From Algoriphagus marincola HL-49 (GTDB taxonomy: Bacteria > Bacteroidota > Bacteroidia > Cytophagales > Cyclobacteriaceae), in contig LJXT01000015.1 of assembly GCA_001314815.1 (NCBI GenBank), forward strand, positions 1-41,310: a stretch of DNA of 41,310 nt, given 5' to 3'. This document shows, one piece after another, positions 16,561-25,474 of the stretch; position 1 is the first letter of the stretch; the number at the start of each line of letters is the position of its first letter. The notes under the pieces were generated by a model, which had not been told where the DNA came from, searched no databases, and worked only from the letters and a program-made list of their open reading frames with translations. The position numbers were made by a program, and so were the translations under genes.

Positions 16561-19500
16561 ATGTTCCAAATTTCAAGTTTGATTGATGAGATATTAAATC
16601 ACATCGACGACAAATTCCTGATTGTTGATAATCACGGCAAGGTCCTACATCTCAGCAAATCGCTCATAGATCATAAACGTGATTCACTGCATGATCTTAA
16701 TGAAAGTTATTTCGATTTATTTCCTGGTTTAGAGCACTCTGAGAGTAAAATAAAAGACGGCACCATCCTGATGGAAATGAGTGAAATGGGGGAAACATAC
16801 GCCCATGAAATCTCCTGTCTTAAGGAAAATATTTTCCTGGTTAAGATCAAGAAATCAGACCAACCCAAAATCGAATTCCTGATTAAGGATGTAGACTTAT
16901 TAAATCAACTTCGCCAGGGAGTTATCATTTGGAATCCAGAAATTCAGAAAATTGAATTTTTGAATAAAATCATGATGAGTTGGCTGGATTTGGATGGGGC
17001 AAACCCCAAAGAATTTCATGAATACAAAACTATTCTTGAACCAATTTTAAATTCGTCCTCGGACTTTCTAGATCAGCAAAAAATACAAATAGGTAGCGGC
17101 AAGGAATTTACCTTCAATATCACTAGAGTACCTATTTACAATCCCTCCACCCAACTTTTTGGATTTATCATAGAAAACACAAGCCAATATCAAAACACCA
17201 TTAAACAATTGCTTAAGTCTACAAGAAGATTCAAGCGTTTGTTTCACACCATGGCGCAGGGGGTGGTTTATCACAGGGCTGACGGGGAAATTATAGACGC
17301 AAATAAGGCAGCATTGGAATTATTAGGCCTTAGTTTGAAGCAAATCAAGGGGCTCAAACCGATCGACCCGAGCTGGAAAGTAATTCACCCAGACGGGAGT
17401 GAATTTCCTGGAGAAGAGCACCCTGCCATGATCTCCTTAAACAAAGGGATCAAAGTCGTGGATGAAATCATGGGAGTATATCAACCAGAAAAACAAGATA
17501 TCGTTTGGCTATTAGTCAATTCTCATCCGGTCTTTACAAGGCATTCAAGAAAGATAAGCCACGTAATCGCCACATTCACCGATATTACAAGGCAGGTTAC
17601 GGCAGAGCAAAAGCTCCGAAAGCAAGTAAAGCTGCAAGAGTTACTTGCCGGGACTGCTATGAATTACATAAACATCGAGCCAGAGGAATTGGCACCGTCT
17701 ATCCAAAGAACCCTGCAAGAATTGGGCAGATTCATGAATGCAGATCGTTCTTATATTTTTGAATATGACTTGAAAAACCGCATAACCAACAATACCTATG
17801 AATGGTGTGCTGAAGGTATTGAGCCCCAAATTGAGGAATTACAGGAAGTCCCTTTCGAATTGTTTGAAGATTGGCTTAACACCCATTTTCGGGGTGAGAT
17901 TATGCAGATTGACAATGTAGCTACTCTTCCTGATGAACTAGAAATCAAGAAAATATTGGCCTCTCAGGATATACAGAGCCTTGTCGCAGTCCCAATCATG
18001 CAGGAGGGGAAACCATGGGGATTCATTGGCATTGATTCAGTAAGACAGCAGCATAGTTTCACGCAGAATGAAATCAATCTGGTGAAGGTATTTGCCGCAA
18101 TGCTTGAAAATATTTTTCAAAAATTCCAGAACCTAAACAATCTAAATGAAAGGATAAAGGAGCTTTCCTGTATTTTCAATATCTCTGATCTTACCCAAAA
18201 ACAAAACCAAAGTATAAATGCCTTTTTTAATGAAATAGTCAAAATACTGCCTTCTGGATTTTTAAACCCAGACCAAACAAGCGCCAGAATCACCTATGGT
18301 GACGAGGAATTCATAACCCTCGGATTCAAAGCCTCAAATAATACGCTCTCCCGAAGTACCTTCTTAGAAGATTCAAGGAGATTAATCATTGAGATCCATA
18401 TTCCTGAAAATAAATCCTTCCTTGAAGAGGAAAAGCAACTCGTCAAAGGGACACTATTAATAATTCAGAAGCATCTAGAAAATCAGCTTCATTTGGCCAC
18501 GATCCAAAAGAACAGTGAGAATATTCAAAATATTATCAACTCTCAGACCAACTACCTCGTTCGATTTAATCAATCCTTGGATATCACTTTTGCCAATAAC
18601 AAATTTTACCAAAGCTATGTAGAAGAGCTGGGCCCGCTCCCAGAAAATAAATCAATCTCATTTTTTGAGGTGATCGCTGTATCCAATAGAGACATACTGA
18701 GGGAATGTATAGCAAAAGCATCCGAAAAGCCCGGGAAAATCATCACAAGGGAATTAGCATGCTCCAAAGAGGGCGAAAATCAAAAAATCTTTCTTTGGGA
18801 GTTTGTTTGCCTCAACAAAGTATCCGACCAAGAATATGATTTACAAGGGATTGCAGTCGACATTACTCTCCAAAAACAAGCTGAAAACGCCCTGGCCGCA
18901 AGCGAAGAGCGTTTTAGAAGTATTGCGGATAATTCAGGTTCTGTCATCTGGGAAATGGATAAAATCGGTCGCTACACCTATTTAAGCGCAGCCTGTCACC
19001 GCGTCTATGGATATCATGAAGAAGAGCTGGTGGGTAAATATTTCTATGACATATTTCCAAATTCAAAGAAAGAAGAATATAAAAAGATCGGCATACAACT
19101 TTTAGAAAAAGGGGCAGATGTTCAGGCATTTGAAAACCCTATTCAGAAGAAAAACGGGGAAATAATATGGGTAAATACCTATGCTTCCCCTATCCGGGAT
19201 GAACGGGGAAATATAGTGGGCTACCGAGGGGCTGACAGTGACATCACCGCAGAGAAAAATGCCAAAGAAGAGCTCCTCAAATTTGAAATCATTTCAAATC
19301 AAGCCCAACAGGGAAATGTCATTACTGATATTGAAGGAAATATATCCTACTGCAACGAGGCCTTTGCCACTATGCATGGATATCGATCAGATGAATTGAT
19401 TGGTCAAAATCTCCGAATCCTCCATTCAAAAGAACAACTAGACCGATCAGAAACAGACCAATCCCCAGATTCTGTTAGAAACCAAGAATTTAAGCTCGTC

Positions 19501-21222
19501 GAATTTGAAAGAAAACGAAAAGACGGGAGTACTTTCCCATCCCTTACTTCTTCCAAAATAATTAGAGATGATTCTAAGAAGATCTTGTTCATTGCTGGAA
19601 TCGTCATTGATATTACAGAAAAAAAACAGCAGGAAGAAAAACTACTTGCCATTCTCAATGCTATACCGGATTTGATTTTCATCAATGACCGGGAGGGGAA
19701 TTATCTAGAGTACTACGACTCTAGCTTTGGAAGCAAAATTGAAGGTTTTCAGAATCTCGTAGGAAAAAACTTATCTGACATATATGATGAAAAATACACC
19801 AAATTTCATCTTGAGAAAATCAAAGAATGTCTGGATACCGGCCAATTGATAACTTATGAATATCCGCTTGCCGATAAAGGGGAAACAAAAATATATGAAA
19901 GCAGGGTAGTCAAAGTGAATGAGAATAAGGTACTGCGATTCAGTAGAGACATCACTAAAAGAGTAGCTTCCGAGAAAGAAATTGCCAATCTAAACCGAAC
20001 TTTGGAAGATAGAATCAAGAAAAGAACCCAAGAGCTAGAAAAGGCAAACTTTTCACTCGAAGAAGCAAAATCAGATGCAGAAAAGGCAAATAAGGCTAAA
20101 AGTGAATTCTTGTCGCGGATGAGCCACGAATTGCGTACTCCGATGAATGCTATTTTGGGTTTTGCCCAGTTGCTTGAACTGACGCCCCTCACAGAAAGAC
20201 AGTTGAAAAACGTAGAATATATCCTCAAGGGAGGGCAGCACCTATTAAGTCTGATAAATGAAATCCTTGACCTTTCCAAAATAGAAGCTGGAAAGATCCA
20301 AATGAAAGTAGAACCGATTGATCTAAATAAACTTCTGGAGGAAACAAGTCAAATAATCCAGCCATTCTTAATGGAAAAATCCATTCGGCTGATCAACAAT
20401 CAATCAGATTCTCTTTTTGTTTTAGCCGACTGGCAAAGATTAAAACAAGTCTTTCTGAACATTCTAAATAACGCTATCAAGTACAATCAACCCAATGGGG
20501 AAATTGAAATCTCTCAATTTGAAGTATCAACCAATGAGCAAAGAAAAGTAAGAATAGAGATAAGGGATACCGGCAAGGGGATACATCAAGAGGATTTTCC
20601 TAAACTTTTCGAGCCATTCGAACGAATCGGAGCCGAAATGTCCGAAACAGAGGGTACAGGATTGGGTCTGGCTGTGGTAAAAAAACTTGTAGAATTGATG
20701 CGGGGTGAGGTCGGTGTGGAAAGTGTTTGGGGAGAAGGAAGCACCTTTTGGGTAGAACTCCCCCTTGCCGCCAATCAAAGCAAGCAAACTCCCTCGGAAA
20801 ATAAAACTGGAAAAACCAAATCAAAAGAAATTACAATCAAACAAGGAACCGTCCTTTATATCGAAGACAATATTTCAAATATCCAACTAGTCGAGGAGAT
20901 CTTCGAGACCACACTTCCCGAAATTGCTATTTTAACCGAAAACTATGGTCAAAAAGGCATAAAAACCTGCTCTAAGTATTTACCTGACCTGGTACTACTT
21001 GATATTCATCTTCCCGACATTTCAGGTATCCAAGTGCTAGCTGAATTAAAATCTAATCCACTAACCAAACAAATACCGGTAATTATCCTGACTGCCGATG
21101 CTCAAACAGCCAACTCGGATAGCCTCAAAAAACAAGGCGCCCTAGCAATTCTGTCAAAACCTTTTTACATTCCTAGCTTCATCAAATTAGTGAAAAAGAG
21201 TTTAGAAGTACAAGCTAATTAA
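16561..21222 (+). CDS. large soluble multi-PAS/GAF hybrid histidine kinase
   Basis: I choose the ATG at 16561 (1553 residues) because it has an A-rich start context. A TTG at 16507 would add 18 residues. No transmembrane helix is visible, so it senses cytoplasmic signals. Approximate order: two PAS-like regions (1-200), PAS (222-345), GAF (359-517), PAS (658-773), PAS (781-898), PAS (907-1020) and PAS (1030-1135). Then a coiled coil, HisKA with MSHELRTP (H1189), the ATPase domain (N box about 1300, DTGKG about 1336, EGTGLGL about 1363) and a C-terminal receiver with LLDIHLPD (D1481). All catalytic boxes are intact. It is followed by two further phosphorelay genes with 2-bp and overlapping junctions, so it probably feeds phosphate to them. 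Confidence 0.95.
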   Translation: MFQISSLIDEILNHIDDKFLIVDNHGKVLHLSKSLIDHKRDSLHDLNESYFDLFPGLEHSESKIKDGTILMEMSEMGETYAHEISCLKENIFLVKIKKSDQPKIEFLIKDVDLLNQLRQGVIIWNPEIQKIEFLNKIMMSWLDLDGANPKEFHEYKTILEPILNSSSDFLDQQKIQIGSGKEFTFNITRVPIYNPSTQLFGFIIENTSQYQNTIKQLLKSTRRFKRLFHTMAQGVVYHRADGEIIDANKAALELLGLSLKQIKGLKPIDPSWKVIHPDGSEFPGEEHPAMISLNKGIKVVDEIMGVYQPEKQDIVWLLVNSHPVFTRHSRKISHVIATFTDITRQVTAEQKLRKQVKLQELLAGTAMNYINIEPEELAPSIQRTLQELGRFMNADRSYIFEYDLKNRITNNTYEWCAEGIEPQIEELQEVPFELFEDWLNTHFRGEIMQIDNVATLPDELEIKKILASQDIQSLVAVPIMQEGKPWGFIGIDSVRQQHSFTQNEINLVKVFAAMLENIFQKFQNLNNLNERIKELSCIFNISDLTQKQNQSINAFFNEIVKILPSGFLNPDQTSARITYGDEEFITLGFKASNNTLSRSTFLEDSRRLIIEIHIPENKSFLEEEKQLVKGTLLIIQKHLENQLHLATIQKNSENIQNIINSQTNYLVRFNQSLDITFANNKFYQSYVEELGPLPENKSISFFEVIAVSNRDILRECIAKASEKPGKIITRELACSKEGENQKIFLWEFVCLNKVSDQEYDLQGIAVDITLQKQAENALAASEERFRSIADNSGSVIWEMDKIGRYTYLSAACHRVYGYHEEELVGKYFYDIFPNSKKEEYKKIGIQLLEKGADVQAFENPIQKKNGEIIWVNTYASPIRDERGNIVGYRGADSDITAEKNAKEELLKFEIISNQAQQGNVITDIEGNISYCNEAFATMHGYRSDELIGQNLRILHSKEQLDRSETDQSPDSVRNQEFKLVEFERKRKDGSTFPSLTSSKIIRDDSKKILFIAGIVIDITEKKQQEEKLLAILNAIPDLIFINDREGNYLEYYDSSFGSKIEGFQNLVGKNLSDIYDEKYTKFHLEKIKECLDTGQLITYEYPLADKGETKIYESRVVKVNENKVLRFSRDITKRVASEKEIANLNRTLEDRIKKRTQELEKANFSLEEAKSDAEKANKAKSEFLSRMSHELRTPMNAILGFAQLLELTPLTERQLKNVEYILKGGQHLLSLINEILDLSKIEAGKIQMKVEPIDLNKLLEETSQIIQPFLMEKSIRLINNQSDSLFVLADWQRLKQVFLNILNNAIKYNQPNGEIEISQFEVSTNEQRKVRIEIRDTGKGIHQEDFPKLFEPFERIGAEMSETEGTGLGLAVVKKLVELMRGEVGVESVWGEGSTFWVELPLAANQSKQTPSENKTGKTKSKEITIKQGTVLYIEDNISNIQLVEEIFETTLPEIAILTENYGQKGIKTCSKYLPDLVLLDIHLPDISGIQVLAELKSNPLTKQIPVIILTADAQTANSDSLKKQGALAILSKPFYIPSFIKLVKKSLEVQAN

Positions 21223-21224
21223 CT

Positions 21225-22340
21225 ATGCATAGAGAGATTAAAAAGTCAAAGATTCTGATTATTGACGATAATACCACTAATTTGGATTTGATGGTAGAAA
21301 TCCTCAAACAAGAAGAATACGACAATATTCAAACGCTTTCTGATCCCGAAAAAGCTTTCGAAACCATCAATAAAGTAGAACCTGACTTATTGATTTTAGA
21401 CTTGATGATGCCTTTTATTTCTGGCTTTGAAATACTTAAGGAAAGGAACACATTTCTAAATGAAAAATGGTATATGCCGATCATTGTCATCACGGCATCC
21501 AATAACCCAACCGATCGAAAAAGAGCCCTGAATCTTGGCGCTTCTGATTTTCTAACCAAGCCTTTCGACTTAAATGAAGTATCGCTTCGAATCAAAAACA
21601 CTCTTTTGACAGGATACTTATTAAAGCGGGAGAGACAGCTCACCGAGAATCTTGAGCAGGAAGTAATTAAACGTACCAAAGAACTCGAAGAAGAAAAACT
21701 AATAGCCGAAAAAAATGAACGTAAATACCGAAAACTTTTTGATTCTAATGTTGATGCTATAAATCTATTCACAATCTCAAATGGAGTTCCATCCAATTTT
21801 TTGGAAAGTAATCCTGCAAATCTAAAAGTTCTTGGGTATACGCCGGATCAACTCAAATCCAAAAATTTCGTAGATCTTTTTCTTAATTGTTCAAAAGAAT
21901 CTTTTGAAGAAAAGCTAACTGAATTGAGTGAAAAAGGCACCACACAGTTTGAAATTGATTTCAACCGTGGTGAGGAAGGTGGGAAAATATTAGACGTCAA
22001 ATGTTCTATTTTTGAGCACGACAATGAAGAAGCTGTATTAAGTATATTTCGAGATATTACAGAACGAAAAAAATACATCAATACCATTTTAGAACAAATT
22101 AAGCTTCTAAAATCAATCGCTTGGACCCAGTCACATGAGGTAAGAGCTCCATTAGCAAGAATATTAGGAATCTTGAATTTGATCGATGGCGAACTGAATA
22201 AAAGTCTTGACGAGGAAATTAGACAATTTCTAAAAATCATTAAAAGATCTGCTGAGGAACTGGATGAAATGGTAAGAAATATTACTGATCAAACGTACAC
22301 CTATAGAGATTTGGAAGATTTAATCAATAAAAATGACTGA
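21225..22340 (+). CDS. REC-PAS-DHp protein lacking an ATPase domain
   Basis: This 371-residue protein starts 2 bp after the hybrid kinase. Residues 5-125 are a receiver (ILIIDDN, LLILDLMMP, VITAS, LTKPFD all present). A coiled coil (about 130-165) and a PAS domain (about 168-280, ending IFRDITERKK) follow. Residues 290-360 form a histidine-kinase dimerisation domain with WTQSHEVRAPLARILG and candidate phosphate acceptor H304. The protein ends there; no ATP-binding domain follows and none is encoded just downstream. It cannot phosphorylate itself, so it may act as a phosphotransfer or scaffold step between the kinase and the receiver gene it overlaps by 8 bp (inference). Confidence 0.85.
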   Translation: MHREIKKSKILIIDDNTTNLDLMVEILKQEEYDNIQTLSDPEKAFETINKVEPDLLILDLMMPFISGFEILKERNTFLNEKWYMPIIVITASNNPTDRKRALNLGASDFLTKPFDLNEVSLRIKNTLLTGYLLKRERQLTENLEQEVIKRTKELEEEKLIAEKNERKYRKLFDSNVDAINLFTISNGVPSNFLESNPANLKVLGYTPDQLKSKNFVDLFLNCSKESFEEKLTELSEKGTTQFEIDFNRGEEGGKILDVKCSIFEHDNEEAVLSIFRDITERKKYINTILEQIKLLKSIAWTQSHEVRAPLARILGILNLIDGELNKSLDEEIRQFLKIIKRSAEELDEMVRNITDQTYTYRDLEDLINKND

Positions 22341-22725
22341 AAAGCAAATTCATACAGTGGTAGTTGATGATGATAAACACTATCTCTTCCTCCACGAATT
22401 TTTGATAAAAAAATCCAATCTATGCCAAGACCCAGTTTCTTTGATTAGTGGAGAGCTAGCAAAAGACTATTTGAAAAAAAACTATCAAACTGATCAACAG
22501 TTTCTGATCTTTCTTGATATCTACATGCCTAATTTGGACGGATGGGCAGTTTTAGATTTTATTGAATCTTCGTTTAAAACCCTAAACATTAAAGTCATTT
22601 TAGTAAGCTCATCTGTAAATAAAGATGACAAAGCCAAATCAAAAGAATATGCCTCTGTTATCGATTACGTAGAAAAACCTCTATTAATGAGCCATCTAAA
22701 AGATTTGCAGAAACAATTATTCTAA
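22333..22725 (+). CDS. stand-alone receiver (response regulator)
   Basis: This 130-residue single receiver domain has VVVDDDK acidic residues, the phosphorylation site FLDIYMPNLDGW, VSSSVN for the switch serine and YVEKPL for the lysine. There is no output domain. Its start overlaps the REC-PAS-DHp gene by 8 bp, which couples their translation. It most resembles the receivers at 23007 and 35739 (the [ML]P..[DN]GW and [TS]SS. stretches), so the three look like one paralogue group. It probably relays phosphate or acts by protein contact, as CheY does. Confidence 0.9.
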   Translation: MTEKQIHTVVVDDDKHYLFLHEFLIKKSNLCQDPVSLISGELAKDYLKKNYQTDQQFLIFLDIYMPNLDGWAVLDFIESSFKTLNIKVILVSSSVNKDDKAKSKEYASVIDYVEKPLLMSHLKDLQKQLF

Positions 22726-23006
22726 AGAAAAATGATCAGAGGGTAAAACTAAATTGAAAATAAAGAAAGCATATCATAAATAACCAGATATGAAGTCAAA
22801 AACAACCTTTACTCCCTTTTCTATCCAAATCAATTGCATTAATTCTCGTCAATATTTGACAAAAGGCTTTCTTGATAAAACATTTTTGTACAATTTAACA
22901 TGGGCCACTTTCGAAAAGAGAAGATTTTATCCAAAAATCTTTTTTGATTTGGCAATTTGAATAATAAAGAAAAATGACTGCATCCATTTAAATATTTAAC
23001 CAAAAA

Positions 23007-23390
23007 ATGAAAAACTTTGACCTTCTGATCGTCGATGATGATCCTGCTTTTCGAAAAATCCACGAAGCGCTCGTTAGACGTTCAGAATTCCATGACGCCC
23101 CCGTTCTACTAGAAAATGGGCAAACAACAATCGAATACCTCGAGTCTAACCCTAGCGGCAATAAACTCCTTCTTCTTGACATTTTCATGCCAGTAGTGGA
23201 TGGATGGACAGTTCTAGATTACATCGAAGGACTCAAAAAGCCCGAATCAATCAAGGTTATCTTAATCACTTCTTCGGTCAATAAGAGTGATAAGGTTAAA
23301 GCCATGGATTACGTAAGCGTTATAGAGTATATTGAAAAGCCACTTGTCGAAGATTACCTTCGAATGCTGAAAAATCAATTCCTATTCTAA
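23007..23390 (+). CDS. stand-alone receiver, paralogue of the preceding one
   Basis: This 127-residue receiver domain has LIVDDDPAFRKIHE, LLLDIFMPVVDGWTVLDYIE, ITSSVNKSDKVKAMDYVSVIEYIEKPL and no output domain. It aligns along its whole length with the 22333 protein (LDYIE/LDFIE, SSVNK.DK.K, EKPL), pointing to tandem duplication. A 281-bp gap separates them, so it may have its own promoter; I found no clear box. Its stop codon directly touches the stop of the convergent alkB-like gene. Confidence 0.9.
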   Translation: MKNFDLLIVDDDPAFRKIHEALVRRSEFHDAPVLLENGQTTIEYLESNPSGNKLLLLDIFMPVVDGWTVLDYIEGLKKPESIKVILITSSVNKSDKVKAMDYVSVIEYIEKPLVEDYLRMLKNQFLF

Positions 23391-23996
23391 TTAACGAATC
23401 AGGCGGAAGGTCAGATTAATTCTTTCGCCTGATACTTTTTTTGATTTGGGGATTTGATGCTCCCAATGGTCCTGACAAGTCCCCTTCATGAGTAAAAGAC
23501 TTCCATGTCCAAGTTCAATTTGTAGCTTTTCTTTTTTGTCGACATAGTTTCGAAATTGGAATCTGCGGGGAACCCCAAAACTTACCGAAGCGATTACAGG
23601 CTCAGGCCCTAGACTTGCCTCGTTATCTCGATGCCATCCCATGGAATCTTGACCATCGCGGTAGAAATTCAGCAAGACATGAGAAAATCTCGCTTCAGCC
23701 AATTCCTCTACTTTACCTTTGATTTCAAGAAGAGTTTTGGACCATGGAATCGGCTCCATCGTAATCCCTGAATAGCTGTAAGAAATACCCTCGTCCCCAT
23801 AGAGGGCTGTTAACCGAGGTTGCATCACTTTCTTTCCAAACATCCAAATGGCCTCCTGCTTCCAGGAAATATCATCTCTGAGGATCTTGAAATACTTATC
23901 AGCTTTTTTTAATTCAAAAAGACTATCAACGTAAAGCACTTCACCGCTGTGAGGCAGTAAGTTTTTTGTATCAAGAGGAAACAAGTTGGCCATCAT
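23391..23996 (-). CDS. alkB: AlkB-family 2-oxoglutarate/Fe(II) dioxygenase
   Basis: An oxidative DNA or RNA demethylase that removes alkyl groups from bases. Family marks are SYSG-type ALYGDEGISYSYSG, LLNFYRDGQDSMGWHRDNE with the HxD iron pair, FGVPRRFQFR, QDHWEHQIPK with the distal iron histidine, and GERINLTFR with the 2-oxoglutarate arginine. From ATG 23996 it is 201 residues, the size of bacterial AlkB2-like enzymes. The frame runs 7 codons further upstream, but those residues are uncharacteristic. The next methionine (23993) is equally possible. It stands alone, with no ada or other repair partner adjacent. Confidence 0.93.
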   Translation of the reverse strand: MMANLFPLDTKNLLPHSGEVLYVDSLFELKKADKYFKILRDDISWKQEAIWMFGKKVMQPRLTALYGDEGISYSYSGITMEPIPWSKTLLEIKGKVEELAEARFSHVLLNFYRDGQDSMGWHRDNEASLGPEPVIASVSFGVPRRFQFRNYVDKKEKLQIELGHGSLLLMKGTCQDHWEHQIPKSKKVSGERINLTFRLIR

Positions 23997-24066
23997 AATG
24001 CTCAAACACGATATCAATTAGCCTGTTTAAAAATACCGAGAGAAAATAATTTTTCGACAGACTGAT

Positions 24067-24074
24067 TATATTTG
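24067..24074 (+). promoter_or_regulatory. -7 promoter box that decides the next start
   Basis: TATATTTG fits TAnnTTTG exactly. A TTG at 24072 could be read as a start codon in frame with the next gene, but it lies inside this box. The ATG at 24090 is therefore the better start. Confidence 0.55.
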
Positions 24075-24089
24075 ATAAAAATCAGTGTT

Positions 24090-24497
24090 ATGAAGAAATT
24101 TGGTTGGATTGTAGGAATTTTCCTCATCGTTTTCCTTTCTGTATTTATGTGGTGGAAATACTTCTTCGTTTTTGGAGAAGGTGTCAAAGCCGGATCTTTA
24201 AACTATTTCATAAAGAAAGGGGTAGTTTTCAAAACTTTTGAGGGCAGAGTCGTGCAGGAGGGCTTTCAAAGCCCAACCGCAGGTGCATTGCAAAGCAATG
24301 AGTTCCGGTTTTCTGTCATCGACGAAAGTGTGGCTCAACAGCTAGAACGCGCTTCCGGAAAATTCGTCGAGCTCAGATACAAAGAATATAACGGAATGCT
24401 CCCCTGGAGAGGAGCAAGCAATTTCGTAGTTACGGAAGTCCTTGAGGTGAAAGACCCGGGCAAAGCTTCGACCTCTGGGGTTCCCTTCGATCAATAA
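24090..24497 (+). CDS. small membrane-anchored protein of unknown function
   Basis: From ATG 24090 the protein has 135 residues. An N-terminal membrane anchor (FGWIVGIFLIVFLSVFMWW) is followed by a soluble domain with GVKAGSLNYFIKKGVVFKTFEGRVVQEGF and a VELRYKEYNGMLPWRGASNFVV block. I recall similar small proteins in many Bacteroidota, sometimes mislabelled 6-phosphogluconate dehydrogenase. There is nothing of that enzyme here. The globular part may be periplasmic. Its stop abuts that of the convergent Dabb-domain gene. Confidence 0.75.
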   Translation: MKKFGWIVGIFLIVFLSVFMWWKYFFVFGEGVKAGSLNYFIKKGVVFKTFEGRVVQEGFQSPTAGALQSNEFRFSVIDESVAQQLERASGKFVELRYKEYNGMLPWRGASNFVVTEVLEVKDPGKASTSGVPFDQ

Positions 24498-24917
24498 TCA
24501 AGGCCGAGTCCAGTAATCGACTACCAAAACTTCCTTTAGGTGCGGGCCTAGTATTTCACCGAATTTCTGATGCGCAGGATGTGGTAGGTAGGCATCTCTG
24601 TCTTCATTGGAGTGAAAAGTAAGCGTGAAGGCATGGGTCAATCCTCTGTTCAATCCTTCAGGACTAGAGTTTTCTCCCCATTCAAAGGATTGGATGCCCG
24701 CAATCTCATTTTGGAGATTTCGAAAAGCATCAATAACCATTTGAACATCTTCTGCAGAAGAGGAGTCTTTAAATGAAAAATAAACCGCATGTCTTAAAAC
24801 AGAATCGGGCTCATTTGGGATGATAGCTTGATTTTCGCTCATTTGATCGGCATTATTTTCGGGTTTTTGACAAGCAAAAGCTAGTACAAGAAGGGCAATT
24901 AATCCAAGGTTCTTCAT
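24498..24917 (-). CDS. Dabb-domain (stress-responsive A/B barrel) lipoprotein
   Basis: This 139-residue protein has a lipoprotein signal (LIALLVLAFAC, lipid cysteine about residue 16). A short linker leads to a dimeric alpha/beta-barrel (Dabb) domain, with VLRHAVYFSFKDSS at its start and YLPHPAHQKFGEILGPHLKEVLVVDYW at its end. The domain is ferredoxin-like. Members include small enzymes and stress-induced proteins, and the true activity here is unknown. An exported, lipid-anchored form is less usual than the cytoplasmic one. It is a single gene convergent with the anchored protein at 24090. Confidence 0.88.
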   Translation of the reverse strand: MKNLGLIALLVLAFACQKPENNADQMSENQAIIPNEPDSVLRHAVYFSFKDSSSAEDVQMVIDAFRNLQNEIAGIQSFEWGENSSPEGLNRGLTHAFTLTFHSNEDRDAYLPHPAHQKFGEILGPHLKEVLVVDYWTRP

Positions 24918-25027
24918 CTTAAGTTTTTTCTTTGGTGGGTTATTTAGAAATCAGTTTCGAACTCACTATCAAACATCCAAATAAATCGGGGACAGTAAGC
25001 CAATATAAAATCAAATTAATCAAAAAA

Positions 25028-25113
25028 ATGAATGTCCGCTTTCTTACCAGTAACCAAATTTTATTAGGTTCACCTCGACTTCGCTCGGCGAACGTTACTG
25101 TGGAAAGTTGGGA
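25028..25113 (+). repeat. dispersed 86-bp repeat, copy A
   Basis: The sequence is nearly identical to the reverse complement of 31761-31846, with four mismatches that I count by eye. It contains the imperfect palindrome GTTCACCTCGACTTCGCTCGGCGAAC. It carries no open reading frame of its own and is directly followed by the 123-bp element. A mobile or recombining intergenic repeat is likely. Confidence 0.8.
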
Positions 25114-25235
25114 AGAGGCTGTCTCATAAAACGTTTTTTTGTCAGCCTGAGCAGAGTCGAAGGCCATTTCCAGTATTCTGGACAACATTTCGACTTCGCT
25201 CAATGTGACAAACTTCACTTTTGAGACAGCCTCTT
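25113..25235. mobile_element. 123-bp MITE-like element with 14-bp terminal inverted repeats
   Basis: AAGAGGCTGTCTCA (25113-25126) and TGAGACAGCCTCTT (25222-25235) are perfect inverted repeats. Inside them, 25141-25164 and 25186-25209 are an imperfect inverted pair built on GAGCAGAGTCGAA and TTCGACTTCGCTC. TCCAG-TATT-CTGGA sits in the centre, so the whole element can fold into one long stem. There is no coding capacity. It ends 2 bp before the stop of the DUF465 gene. The TTCGACTTCGCTCA core is the kind of intergenic repeat common in Bacteroidota genomes. No target-site duplication is evident. Confidence 0.65.
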
Positions 25236-25237
25236 TC

Positions 25238-25474
25238 TTAGTTTTCTTTCAAAAACTTATAAATCTCATCTTTCAGATGAAGTCGCTTGATTCGAAGCTG
25301 ATTTGCAGTCTCATCAGAAGCCGGCACTGCGTCTGACTCTACTCGGTAGATTTCATGATCCACCTCATCGTATTCCTCAAACAACTTTTTAAAGTGCTCA
25401 TTCTCCATTTTCAGGTCGTGGATTTTCGCTTCAAACTCAGGAAATTCTTCTTGTAGGGGATGCTTTTTGAACAT
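25238..25474 (-). CDS. DUF465 (YdcH-like) small protein
   Basis: This 78-residue, charged, wholly helical protein matches DUF465/YdcH. It has a HPLQEEFPEFEAKIHDLKMENEHFKKLFEEYDEVDHEIYRVE block and ends RIKRLHLKDEIYKFLKEN. It probably folds as a short antiparallel coiled coil. The cellular role of the family is not established. The MITE-like element begins 2 bp beyond the stop, so the gene lacks an ordinary terminator; the element may serve as one. Confidence 0.9.
   Translation of the reverse strand: MFKKHPLQEEFPEFEAKIHDLKMENEHFKKLFEEYDEVDHEIYRVESDAVPASDETANQLRIKRLHLKDEIYKFLKEN

Noticed and set aside
24072..24089. TTG start for the small anchored protein
   Set aside because: The codon lies inside a perfect -7 promoter box, so the ATG at 24090 is preferred.
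24932..25218. Short open frames across the repeat region
   Set aside because: They run through the dispersed repeat and MITE-like element and have no protein character.
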